Positions 7,673 to 14,737 of a stretch of 37,819 nt of DNA are shown piece after piece; positions within the stretch are counted from its first letter, which is position 1, and every line of letters starts with the position of its first letter. Origin of the DNA: Verrucomicrobiota bacterium. Lineage in GTDB: Bacteria > Verrucomicrobiota > Verrucomicrobiia > Chthoniobacterales > Terrimicrobiaceae. The notes beneath the pieces are model-generated. The model was not told the DNA's origin, searched no databases, and saw nothing but the letters and a program-made list of their open reading frames with translations. Position numbers and translations under genes: made by a program. The stretch is from the NCBI GenBank assembly GCA_026398285.1, contig JAPLTI010000183.1, positions 1-37,819 of the forward strand, in the 5' to 3' direction.

Positions 7673-8371
7673 ATGTCGTTCATCATCAAATCTAACGCTT
7701 CTTCCGCATTTGCCGCACGCGGACTGCAGGAGAGGCACGCCCACGACCGGCGCACCGAGCACCGGCCGAACCTTGCCTCACGTCATCAGGGAGCGCTCAG
7801 CGATTCCTGCGACCTGACGCATTCCAGCAAATCGGCCACCGCCATTCGCGAAGCGGGAGATTTTCAAGCACGCCTCAACGAATCCCTTTCCTTTCTCCAG
7901 ACGCAGGACTCCGCGCTCGGACAAATCCAGAATTTGTTTGTGAACGCCCCCGAGCAGCAGGATTTCCTGGATATTTTTGAATCCCTCTCTGGCGAAAAAT
8001 TCAATGGTGTCGACCTGTTCACTCACGACGGCGAGGAGCAGCCTCTCTTCGTGCAGGCTCCGGAAATCGCAGACACGGTATGCATCCACCGGCCGCTCAT
8101 GAGCGCGGAAAGCCCTGCGACCTCTCTACACGAAGCCGTTCTCGCCGCACGCGAGGAAAATCAAAAGGAGCAAGCCAAGCTCCGCGAGATCTCGGTTTCC
8201 ACAGCAAAAATCCAGACCTGCCCCGACATGGCAGTTGAAAAAATTTCCACAGCCCAATCTGCGAAGGAAACCATGGCTCGCTCCCAAAAATATGTCCTCT
8301 CCGATGCCGCCACGGCTCTCTCCGGACAGGCGAACTCGGCTCACGAGGCCGTCCTGAGACTCTTTGCCTAA
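7673..8371 (+). CDS. reduced flagellin-like protein
   Basis: This 232-residue protein shows both flagellin ends. Residues 1-18 (MSFIIKSN, then FAARGL) match the flagellin N-terminal D0 helix start. Residues 70-86 (SLSFLQTQDSALGQIQNL) and 106-116 (SGEKFNGVDLF) match the D1 region of verrucomicrobial-type flagellins. Residues 194-232 match the C-terminal D0 helix (KETMARSQ, VLS, ALSGQAN, VLRLF). The usual conserved RLSSG...DDAAG stretch after D0 is degenerate, with His/Arg-rich sequence at 20-40. The outer domains are replaced by about 70 residues. It could be a minor filament flagellin, a filament-tip or junction-type protein, or a decaying paralogue. No other flagellar gene lies in the window. 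The sigma-28-like promoter upstream supports a motility role. Confidence 0.78.
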   Translation: MSFIIKSNASSAFAARGLQERHAHDRRTEHRPNLASRHQGALSDSCDLTHSSKSATAIREAGDFQARLNESLSFLQTQDSALGQIQNLFVNAPEQQDFLDIFESLSGEKFNGVDLFTHDGEEQPLFVQAPEIADTVCIHRPLMSAESPATSLHEAVLAAREENQKEQAKLREISVSTAKIQTCPDMAVEKISTAQSAKETMARSQKYVLSDAATALSGQANSAHEAVLRLFA

Positions 8372-8443
8372 CAGGGCATGCAGGCAGGCTACCTTCCGCC
8401 GTGGCTCTCCGGCATATCGGTGCGATCCGCCTGATTTCATGGG

Positions 8444-8854
8444 GTGAAAAAAGGCGTTCGAAATCCCTCCCTATGGATTGCGACCGGCGGTGCCTTGGGC
8501 GCGCTGGCGCGGCATGGGATCGACCTCGCAGCGACTTGGTTGCTCCATCCTGGTGCAGGATTTCCCTGGGGCACATTGACCGTGAATCTGGCTGGCGCAT
8601 TCTTCCTCGGCTGGATTCTGGCGCGAGCTGAAACGGGCGGAGCGAATAGCGAATGGCTGCGCTGCTTTGCGGGAATCGGCTTCTGCGGAGCGTTCACGAC
8701 TTTTTCCACGGTGAATCTCCAGATGCTCGAAATGATGCGCTCAGGCTCGTTGGCGCAAGCTGTGCTTTATTTTGCCGTCAGTTTTGTATGCGGAATAGCC
8801 GTGGTCTGGGCGGGCGCAAGGCTAGGTGTGGAAAAGCGGGTGGCCCGGCCATGA
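8444..8854 (+). CDS. crcB: fluoride channel subunit FluC/CrcB (first copy)
   Basis: This encodes 136 residues with four hydrophobic helices. CrcB landmarks are present: GGALGALARHG near the N-terminus, the pore Asn in TLTVNLAGAFFLG, and the phenylalanine-box segment GFCGAFTTFSTV, where fluoride-coordinating Phe and the central Na+-site residues lie. The family forms dual-topology F- channels that expel fluoride from the cytoplasm. The chosen start is a GTG at 8444 with GGGG just before it. No ATG gives a full N-terminus. The stop overlaps the start of the second copy (ATGA), so the two subunits are made together. They are probably a heterodimer, as known for paired FluC genes in other bacteria. 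Confidence 0.9.
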   Translation: MKKGVRNPSLWIATGGALGALARHGIDLAATWLLHPGAGFPWGTLTVNLAGAFFLGWILARAETGGANSEWLRCFAGIGFCGAFTTFSTVNLQMLEMMRSGSLAQAVLYFAVSFVCGIAVVWAGARLGVEKRVARP

Positions 8855-9243
8855 TCGAAATTCTGCTCATTGCCTTGCTGGGTTCCATCGGCGCGCTTGT
8901 GCGCTATCACCTCGGAGGCTTTGTCCACACAAGCGCAAACCGCGCGCTGGCATCCGAAGCAGAATTTCCTTTCGGGACGCTTTTTGTGAACGCGCTTGGT
9001 TCGCTTGTTCTGGGCCTGATCGCCGGGCTTTGTTCACGAGAAATGATTCCACAAATTTTCTATGTCGCCATTGGCGTGGGCTTCTGCGGATCACTCACCA
9101 CGTTTTCCACGCTGGCAGTCGATCTGCAGCGCTTTCTTCGCGACGGGCGGTTTTCTTTTTTTGCGCTCTACCTTGTCGCCTCGGCTGCGAGCGGTCTCGG
9201 TGCCACGGCGCTCGGCTTGGCAGTGGCCCAGATTGTCCGCTAA
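8851..9243 (+). CDS. crcB: fluoride channel subunit FluC/CrcB (second copy)
   Basis: This encodes 130 residues and starts at the ATG at 8851, which overlaps the stop of the first copy. It has the same four-helix layout and motifs: GSIGALVRYHLG, the pore Asn in TLFVNALGSLVLG, and GFCGSLTTFSTLAVDLQRF. The two copies are clearly diverged rather than a recent duplication. This fits the antiparallel paired-subunit arrangement in which each copy has a fixed orientation in the membrane. The frame is open upstream to 8653, but that stretch lies inside the first copy in another frame and is not real coding. Confidence 0.9.
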   Translation: MIEILLIALLGSIGALVRYHLGGFVHTSANRALASEAEFPFGTLFVNALGSLVLGLIAGLCSREMIPQIFYVAIGVGFCGSLTTFSTLAVDLQRFLRDGRFSFFALYLVASAASGLGATALGLAVAQIVR

Positions 9244-9324
9244 AGCCGGTTTTTAGGTGACGCAGGGAGGAGAAAAATTGTCGGACGATGGCGCAGATTG
9301 CACTTCATTTTTCGAGCAAATAGC

Positions 9325-9353
9325 TTGCATTTTTTTTCAAAAAAACCTATCAC
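9325..9353 (+). promoter_or_regulatory. possible promoter of the HU-like gene
   Basis: TTGCAT (9325-9330) is followed after 17 bases, including a T-run and an A-run, by TATCAC (9348-9353), eleven bases before the ATG at 9365. The A/T tract could be bent DNA. There is no good Shine-Dalgarno sequence. Confidence 0.3.
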
Positions 9354-9364
9354 AGCGGGCTCTT

Positions 9365-9685
9365 ATGCCAAACCTTACCAAAAATAATCTCGTCAAACAA
9401 ATCAGCGAAAAAACCGGCCTCACTCAACAGGAGGTTTTCAGCGTGGTTCAATTGACACTCGAAGGAATCACCGAGGGGCTCGCCACGGGAAACAATGTGG
9501 AACTTCGCAACTTTGGTGTTTTTGAAGTCCGCCTCACCAAAAAACGCATCGGACGCAATCCTAAAAAGCCTCTGGAAACAGTGGACATTCCTCCGCGCGC
9601 CATCGTCAAATTCACAGCTGGAAAAATCATGCGCCAGCGTGTGCTCCTTCGCACCGAAGAGTTGCACCGCGCAAAAGCGGCTTAA
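9365..9685 (+). CDS. HU/IHF-family nucleoid DNA-binding protein
   Basis: This encodes 106 residues. The HU fold is clear: an N-terminal helix-turn-helix (LTKNNLVKQISEKTGLTQQEVFSVVQLTLEGITEGLA), the saddle segment VELRNFGVFEV, and the DNA-embracing beta-arm RIGRNPKKP at residues 61-69 with its intercalating Pro, ending in VKFTAGK. It binds and bends DNA as a dimer. A short extra tail of about 16 residues (LLRTEELHRAKAA) extends past the usual end. The frame is open to 9257, but the family N-terminus fits the ATG at 9365. A strong terminator follows 38 bases after the stop, so it is probably monocistronic. Confidence 0.92.
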   Translation: MPNLTKNNLVKQISEKTGLTQQEVFSVVQLTLEGITEGLATGNNVELRNFGVFEVRLTKKRIGRNPKKPLETVDIPPRAIVKFTAGKIMRQRVLLRTEELHRAKAA

Positions 9686-9723
9686 TACTGAGCATTCGGT
9701 AGAAATCGACATTCAAAAACTGT

Positions 9724-9752
9724 TAGGGCCCTCAAACTGGAGGGCCCTATTA
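9724..9752 (+). terminator. intrinsic terminator of the HU-like gene (possibly bidirectional)
   Basis: A perfect 10-base-pair stem, TAGGGCCCTC at 9724-9733 with GAGGGCCCTA at 9740-9749, closes on a six-base loop. It is preceded by an A-rich stretch and followed by a short T-containing run. It lies between the HU gene and the convergent DUF885 gene and could serve both strands. Confidence 0.75.
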
Positions 9753-9894
9753 GTATAGTCCGATATGCTTGGCAGTTTTGGAGTTTTGAAAACTGTCGAT
9801 GCGCCAAGACCCATAAACGGCTCGTTCCAGTCGATGATCGCCGGATACACAACTCGCGCTGACGCACAGGGTAGCGAGACTTGAAGTTTGGATA

Positions 9895-11523
9895 TCAGAC
9901 CCGGCGAATCCAACTGTAGGGTATGGCTCCGTGCGAAAGCATCCAGTCGTTGAATTTCTTCAACGGCCAGCCGGCTTCCATGACGAAGTGGCGGTGAAGT
10001 TTTTCGACCTCGAGACGCCCGAGGAGATAACTCATCGGAACCGTCGGGCTTGAGGTATACCAATTGACATCGGCTGCCGCGCGAGCGGCTGTGAAGCCCA
10101 CGCCGTTTTGGAGACGCTTCGCCGCTGCCGCATAGCTGAGCGTGCCATCATGCAAACCGCAATCGATCACGATGCGGTGCGCGCGCCAGAGGGCGTCGTG
10201 AAGTTGGATCAGTTCCGCGCCGGGAATGTCTACAAGACTGTGCTCCACAGCGAGCTTCTCGCACCACATCGTCCAGCCTTCATAGAAAATGGAGTGCGCG
10301 AAAAGGCGGCGCAGGCGGCTGGCGTGTTGGAACTGAACAACGAATTGCAAGTGGTGACCTGGATAGGCTTCGTGAACGGTGGTGAGCTCCAAGCCGTGGT
10401 GCTGACGGATTTCGGCGAGTTTTTTCTCCGGATGCCCTTGGTCCAGACTCAGATCGTTCACCCAGAAGATGCCGGTTTGGTCGCGTGAAAACGGCTCCGG
10501 CGCGCTGTAGGCGGCGGTTGGAAATTGGTGCTTCAGAAAAGGCGGCACAGGAAGAACCTTCAGGTTGTCGCCCTTTGGAACTGTGACGAGGCCGAGCTTC
10601 CCGAGACGGGCTTTGATGTCTGATGTGGCCTGGCGGTAAACGTCGAGCAGAGGAAGCTCGGGAGTCCATCCGGCGGCAGCGCGGTCAATGATCTCGCGCG
10701 CGGATTTGCGCCCGTGACGCCTCGCAGCGCGTTCGAGAAGGAATTCATGGCGCTGGATCTGGTATTCCCCGAGTGCGCGGGCTTCGGGAAGCGAGAGGTC
10801 GAGGCCGAGTTGCTCGCGGATGAGAAATTCGAACCGCTCGCGGCCTATGGAGAAACCACCTTTGGGCCCGGACTTTTTCTGGGCGATGCCAGCGGCGTAT
10901 TCCTCGAACGCCTTGGCGGCGGCATTCAGAGTCGAGGCGAGTGGCTTGGGTTTGCTGGAAAGGCTGCAAAGTTCCTGCTCCAAGCCGTGCAGAAATTCGA
11001 CAGCTCCTGCGCAGGATTGGACGCCGAGCGAGGTCCAGAGCGGATCGGGGGCATCCACACACTCGAGGCCGGCCCGCAAGTAGGCAGGGATTTTTTTCAG
11101 CCGGGATTCGATGGCGGGCAGCGCTTGGCGGAGCTTGCCGGAGTTTCGCACCACGAGTTCGAAAATCGCATCGATCGCGGAATTCGAGTGCGTCTGCGGA
11201 TTTGTGCGCCAGCGGAGGAAATCACGCTCGGAAAGCAAATCCGTGCGGAGTCTCGCAAGCAACCCCCGCCGGTCGAGCCAGTCGTCGCCATGGAAAGCCG
11301 CTTCGGGCAAGGCCTCCACCGCAACCAGTGTTCGCTCAAGAAGGGCGATATGTTTTCGGTGGATTTCTGGCGTGTTGCGGCTCAGCAGGGAATCGTATTG
11401 GTGAAATCCAAGCTTGCTGGCCTGCTCAGGAAAAAGTTCGCAGGATTCCTCCAACCACTTTTTAGCGAGGGATACGAAGTTGGCGCGGATTTTGGCCTCA
11501 GTGGGGTCTACTTTTTGGGGCAT
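9895..11523 (-). CDS. DUF885-family putative metallohydrolase
   Basis: This encodes 542 residues. It belongs to the DUF885 group, whose hallmark HEAYPGHH segment (an HExxH-like zinc-binding pattern extended by Pro-Gly-His-His) is present in the last third, followed by EGWTMWCEKLA with the third-ligand Glu. The remainder is helical and typical of the group. Relatives are thought to be zinc-dependent peptidases of mostly helical fold, but few have been characterised. There is no signal peptide at the chosen ATG (11523), so it is probably cytoplasmic. The frame extends to 11652, but that stretch lies inside the symporter gene. It starts five bases after the alanine symporter stop, so a link to peptide or amino-acid use is plausible. 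Confidence 0.8.
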   Translation of the reverse strand: MPQKVDPTEAKIRANFVSLAKKWLEESCELFPEQASKLGFHQYDSLLSRNTPEIHRKHIALLERTLVAVEALPEAAFHGDDWLDRRGLLARLRTDLLSERDFLRWRTNPQTHSNSAIDAIFELVVRNSGKLRQALPAIESRLKKIPAYLRAGLECVDAPDPLWTSLGVQSCAGAVEFLHGLEQELCSLSSKPKPLASTLNAAAKAFEEYAAGIAQKKSGPKGGFSIGRERFEFLIREQLGLDLSLPEARALGEYQIQRHEFLLERAARRHGRKSAREIIDRAAAGWTPELPLLDVYRQATSDIKARLGKLGLVTVPKGDNLKVLPVPPFLKHQFPTAAYSAPEPFSRDQTGIFWVNDLSLDQGHPEKKLAEIRQHHGLELTTVHEAYPGHHLQFVVQFQHASRLRRLFAHSIFYEGWTMWCEKLAVEHSLVDIPGAELIQLHDALWRAHRIVIDCGLHDGTLSYAAAAKRLQNGVGFTAARAAADVNWYTSSPTVPMSYLLGRLEVEKLHRHFVMEAGWPLKKFNDWMLSHGAIPYSWIRRV

Positions 11524-11528
11524 GGTCT

Positions 11529-12899
11529 TCAATCGGATTTGCGGCTTGAAAAGTAGCGTTTGGATTCGGCTGCGACCACACCGCTCAACAAGAGCAGTGC
11601 AACGAGGTTGGGAATCGCCATGAGGCCATTCATCATGTCCGAGAAATTCCACACCGCGTCACTTTTCCAGACACAGCCTACAAATACGGCCGCGACCCAC
11701 AGCCAGCGGTAGGGAGTGATCGCTTTGACTCCGGCGAGGTATTCCACCGCTTTCTCGCCATAGTAGGACCAGCCGAGAATCGTGGAGAAAACGAAAGTCA
11801 GAAGGCCTCCGACGAGAATGATGTCGCCTAAAATCCCAACCCGGTGGAAGGCCGCATCGCACAGGGCAGCTTTGCTAAGACCCCCGGTCTGCCAATCCCC
11901 AGAAGAAACAATCACCAGGCCTGTGAGAGCGCAGACGACGACTGTGTCCCAGAAAGTGCCAGTGCTGGAGACAAGCGCCTGGCGCACGGGATCGCGAGTG
12001 CGCGCGGCGGCGGCGACGATCGGTGCGCTGCCGAGTCCGGATTCGTTCGAGAATAGCCCTCGGGCTATTCCATAACGCATGGCCTCGGCGATGCCCGCGC
12101 CGACGAATCCTCCCACGGCAGCCTGGCCGGTAAATGCGCTTGTGACGATGAGATGCAGCGCGCCGCCGAGTTTGTCCCAGTTCAAGCCCAGCATGATGAG
12201 GCACCCAAGGATGTAAAACCCCGCCATGAATGGAACAAGGATGGTGCAAAATTTCGAGATGGAGCTGATTCCTCCCAGGATGACCGCCGCTGTGATGGCG
12301 GTGAGCAAAATGCCGACGCCAATTTTCAAATTCGCATCCGAGACCGCAAACGGGAGGATTTCTTTTTTGGCAACAATCATGTCCGCGATGGCATTTGATT
12401 GAACCATGTTTCCAATGCCGAAAGCGGCGATAGCCGTGAAGATCGCAAACAAAACTCCAGCCCAACGCGCCTTGAGGCCTTTTTCCAAAACATACATCGG
12501 GCCACCGGACATCTGGCCGCGATCATTGGTGACGCGGTATTTCACCGAAAGCAGAGCCTCCGCATACTTTGTAGCGATGCCGAAAACCCCCGTGAGCCAC
12601 ATCCAGAGCACCGCTCCGGGGCCGCCCATAAGCACCGCGCCAGCCACGCCGTAGATATTCCCTGTTCCAATCGTCGCCGCAAGCGCAGTGACCAGCGCGC
12701 CAAATTGGCTAATGTCGCCCGGCGAGTCGGCATCCTTGGTCACCGACAACTTGATGGCATGCCCGAGATATCGCTGCATGAATCCCGTGCGGATGGTCAG
12801 GAAAAGATGTGTGCCGAAGAGAAGAGCGATGAGCCATGGCCCCCAAACCAATGATGCCGCCTGTTCCGTGAGTTTGTTGAGTGTCTCCATGGACGCCAT
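11529..12899 (-). CDS. sodium:alanine/glycine symporter, AGCS family
   Basis: This encodes 456 residues with about eleven hydrophobic helices. AGCS landmarks are clear: FLTIRTGFMQ near the N-terminus, the substrate and Na+ site ALAATIGTGNIYGVA, the MWLTGVFGIATKYAE segment, and GLFSNESGLGSAPIVAAAA. The family imports L- or D-alanine or glycine with Na+. The start is the ATG at 12897-12899. A second ATG three codons downstream is also possible, and an upstream in-frame ATG (12974) would add 25 residues with no family support. It is co-transcribed with the DUF885 hydrolase that follows five bases later. Together they could take up and use alanine or peptide-derived amino acids. Confidence 0.93.
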   Translation of the reverse strand: MASMETLNKLTEQAASLVWGPWLIALLFGTHLFLTIRTGFMQRYLGHAIKLSVTKDADSPGDISQFGALVTALAATIGTGNIYGVAGAVLMGGPGAVLWMWLTGVFGIATKYAEALLSVKYRVTNDRGQMSGGPMYVLEKGLKARWAGVLFAIFTAIAAFGIGNMVQSNAIADMIVAKKEILPFAVSDANLKIGVGILLTAITAAVILGGISSISKFCTILVPFMAGFYILGCLIMLGLNWDKLGGALHLIVTSAFTGQAAVGGFVGAGIAEAMRYGIARGLFSNESGLGSAPIVAAAARTRDPVRQALVSSTGTFWDTVVVCALTGLVIVSSGDWQTGGLSKAALCDAAFHRVGILGDIILVGGLLTFVFSTILGWSYYGEKAVEYLAGVKAITPYRWLWVAAVFVGCVWKSDAVWNFSDMMNGLMAIPNLVALLLLSGVVAAESKRYFSSRKSD

Positions 12900-13013
12900 G
12901 AAAATCCCACAACCCACACGCTGCAAGGAATCAAATCGTTCATGGCTCAGGAACACGGACGTCCCTGTCGACAATTTGTCCTTACAAAAAATTCGGTTGA
13001 GACAAAGGCGTGC

Positions 13014-13041
13014 TTGAAGACAAAAAAGGCAAAGCTATTTT
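13014..13041 (+). promoter_or_regulatory. possible promoter of the VapBC-like pair
   Basis: TTGAAG (13014-13019) and TATTTT (13036-13041) are separated by 16 bases, ending six bases before the ATG at 13048. Each is a 4-of-6 match. A nearly leaderless transcript would result. Confidence 0.35.
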
Positions 13042-13047
13042 TTAAGT

Positions 13048-13245
13048 ATGTCCACAGTTCAAGAAATCGAGACGGCAGCCGACCTTCTGCCTATTGAACA
13101 GAAAGAGGGACTTTTGCGTTTCCTTGCAATCAGGTTAAGAAAAGACCGCGCACAAGCGCAAACTCGCCTTTACTCCCAAGAGGAACTTTCTTCCATGCTC
13201 GCCGAGGACGAAGCCGACGGTGAACGCTTTCGGAAAGGCCATTGA
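13048..13245 (+). CDS. putative antitoxin of a VapBC-like pair
   Basis: This encodes 65 residues. It is a small, highly charged and mostly helical protein (MSTVQEIETAADLLPIEQKEGLLRFL, then an acidic tail). This matches the short partner proteins found directly upstream of PIN-domain toxins. The N-terminal half contains a helix pair rather than a clear AbrB or ribbon-helix-helix fold, so the DNA-binding type is uncertain. The acidic C-terminus (MLAEDEADGERF) is the part expected to wrap into the toxin. Its stop overlaps the TTG start of the toxin within ATTGA, so the two are translationally coupled. The identification rests mainly on context. Confidence 0.7.
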   Translation: MSTVQEIETAADLLPIEQKEGLLRFLAIRLRKDRAQAQTRLYSQEELSSMLAEDEADGERFRKGH

Positions 13246-13664
13246 GAATCTTTGTCGACAGCTGCGTGGCACTCGCCGCCTGCCTCTCTAAAACGGGGGC
13301 ATCGCGACTGATCTTCGAACTCGCCGCTGCGCAGGAATGGGAGTTGGTTGTTTCCCGCTGGGTGCTGCGGGAGATGCGCGAGAATCTGGCGGATTTGCCT
13401 CTTTCCGCAACCCGCGTCTGGCTTGACCTCAAGAACCAACTCGTGGTCGAGGATGACGAACTGACTTTTGATTGGCCTCTGCTTTTTCATACCACCAAAG
13501 ACAAACCAGTCCTTTGCACCGCGCTCGCGTGCGCTGATGTGCTTCTTACGCTCGATCGCCGAGATTTTGGATCCCTCCTTGGCCAGTCGGTCTACGATCT
13601 CCGCGTGCTTACCCCCGGAGCGTTTCTCCATGCGGAAAGACAAGCGGGGCGCCTGCAAGAATGA
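13242..13664 (+). CDS. PIN-domain ribonuclease toxin, VapC-like
   Basis: This encodes 140 residues. Acidic PIN residues are visible in order: Asp6 in RIFVDSCV, Glu44 in VLREMREN, Asp99 in ALACADVLLT and Asp105 in TLDRRDFG. They would bind Mg2+ or Mn2+ and cut RNA. The LDRRDF ending is typical of one PIN subfamily of toxins. The start is a TTG at 13242 overlapping the antitoxin stop; no ATG allows the first Asp to be included. Such a weak, coupled start would keep toxin below antitoxin. The gene ends eight bases from the convergent glycosyltransferase gene. Its RNA target cannot be predicted. Confidence 0.85.
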   Translation: MRIFVDSCVALAACLSKTGASRLIFELAAAQEWELVVSRWVLREMRENLADLPLSATRVWLDLKNQLVVEDDELTFDWPLLFHTTKDKPVLCTALACADVLLTLDRRDFGSLLGQSVYDLRVLTPGAFLHAERQAGRLQE

Positions 13665-13672
13665 AGAGGCAT

Positions 13673-14737
13673 TCAGGAGCCGTGTAGCGTGTTTAAAAGT
13701 GCCAACGTCTCGTTCGCGTTGCGCTCGATGGAAAAGACCTCGGCAAGCTTGAGACAGGCTGGACGCGCTTCTGAGCGGCGGGCGGGATTTCTCCAAGACT
13801 CAAGCGACTCGGCCAGCGCGAGGGCATCCCCCGGCGGGACGATGCTCCCATGGATGCCAGGCGTGAGGATTTCGGAAAAGCCGTTGGCGTGGGTGGTAAT
13901 CACCGGCAGACCTGCGGCGAGCGCTTCCAGGCAGGCGTTGGAGAAGGGGTCATACCATGTCGGCAGCGTCATAACATCCGCCGCCGCAAAGAGTGCGGCG
14001 ATATCCGAAACGGGGCCGAGAAAGCGGGCTTTTGTGCTGCGATAGAGATCCGCCGGCCCACGGCCCGCGACGAGCAGCGTGGCGTCATCGACCATTTCCA
14101 TCGCTTTGATGGCTGTCGAAAGACCCTTCCGTTCCCAGCCAGTGCCGAGAAAAAGAACGCAGAATGTGTCGGGATCGATGCCGAAACGCCGGCGTGCCTC
14201 GTCGCGCGGTGGAAGGCTGGCGAAGGGCTGAATGCCATTGTAAACGACACGCACGCGGTCTTGCGGGAAGGAAAAGCGCGAAAGGATTTCATCACGGATC
14301 ATCTGCGAGTTCGCAATGACGAGGCGGGTGTTTGCGGGATCAAAAACACGGCTCTCGAGGTCAAGAATCGCGGCATGCTTGCGGTTCAGCCAGCGGGTGG
14401 CCTTTTTCCAAAAAGGCTCGAACGCATCACGCCGCGCGAGCCATGCGGAATGCACGCCATCACCCGCGCGGTAAACATCGCAGCCGGGAACGCGCTCCAT
14501 GCTGAAGTGGATATCGCATCCGGTGCGAGTGGCGTGAAAGGCCGTGGCGAATTCCTGAGGCGACTTGCCGGGCAGGCGGAGGATGTCTCCAAACGGCCAG
14601 CGCTCGGCGGGCCAGTCGGATGTTGTGATGAGGGTGGTCTCTTGACCCGAGCTGCGGAGCGCGGAGGCCAAGCGGATGAGGTAGGCTTCCGCACCTCCCG
14701 TGCTCGAATGCCCGCGGCGAACGAAGCCGATTTTCAT
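13673..14737 (-). CDS. glycosyltransferase family 4, LPS-core type
   Basis: This 354-residue GT-B enzyme resembles the WaaG group of LPS-core glucosyltransferases. The N-terminal domain begins IGFVRRGHSSTGGAEAYLIRLA, with the acceptor-site glycine loop, followed by FSMERVPGCDVYRAGDGVH, a segment shared with WaaG-like enzymes. The C-terminal domain has VLFLGTGWERKGL and the nucleotide-sugar EX7E-type segment DPFSNACLEALAAGLPVITT. It would add a sugar to a lipid or core acceptor at the cytoplasmic membrane face. It overlaps the gpsA stop by ATGA and lies last in the plsY-gpsA operon, which fits a membrane or envelope lipid role. Donor and acceptor are not predictable. Confidence 0.87.
   Translation of the reverse strand: MKIGFVRRGHSSTGGAEAYLIRLASALRSSGQETTLITTSDWPAERWPFGDILRLPGKSPQEFATAFHATRTGCDIHFSMERVPGCDVYRAGDGVHSAWLARRDAFEPFWKKATRWLNRKHAAILDLESRVFDPANTRLVIANSQMIRDEILSRFSFPQDRVRVVYNGIQPFASLPPRDEARRRFGIDPDTFCVLFLGTGWERKGLSTAIKAMEMVDDATLLVAGRGPADLYRSTKARFLGPVSDIAALFAAADVMTLPTWYDPFSNACLEALAAGLPVITTHANGFSEILTPGIHGSIVPPGDALALAESLESWRNPARRSEARPACLKLAEVFSIERNANETLALLNTLHGS

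Noticed and set aside
8371..8443. Possible fluoride riboswitch upstream of crcB
   Set aside because: The GGnGATGG start and the GCTGATG end of the known motif are not both present in the right order; only a loose CCTGAT is seen.
8450..8470. tRNA T-arm-like GTTCGAAATCC
   Set aside because: No acceptor, D or anticodon stems surround it, and it lies inside the crcB start region.
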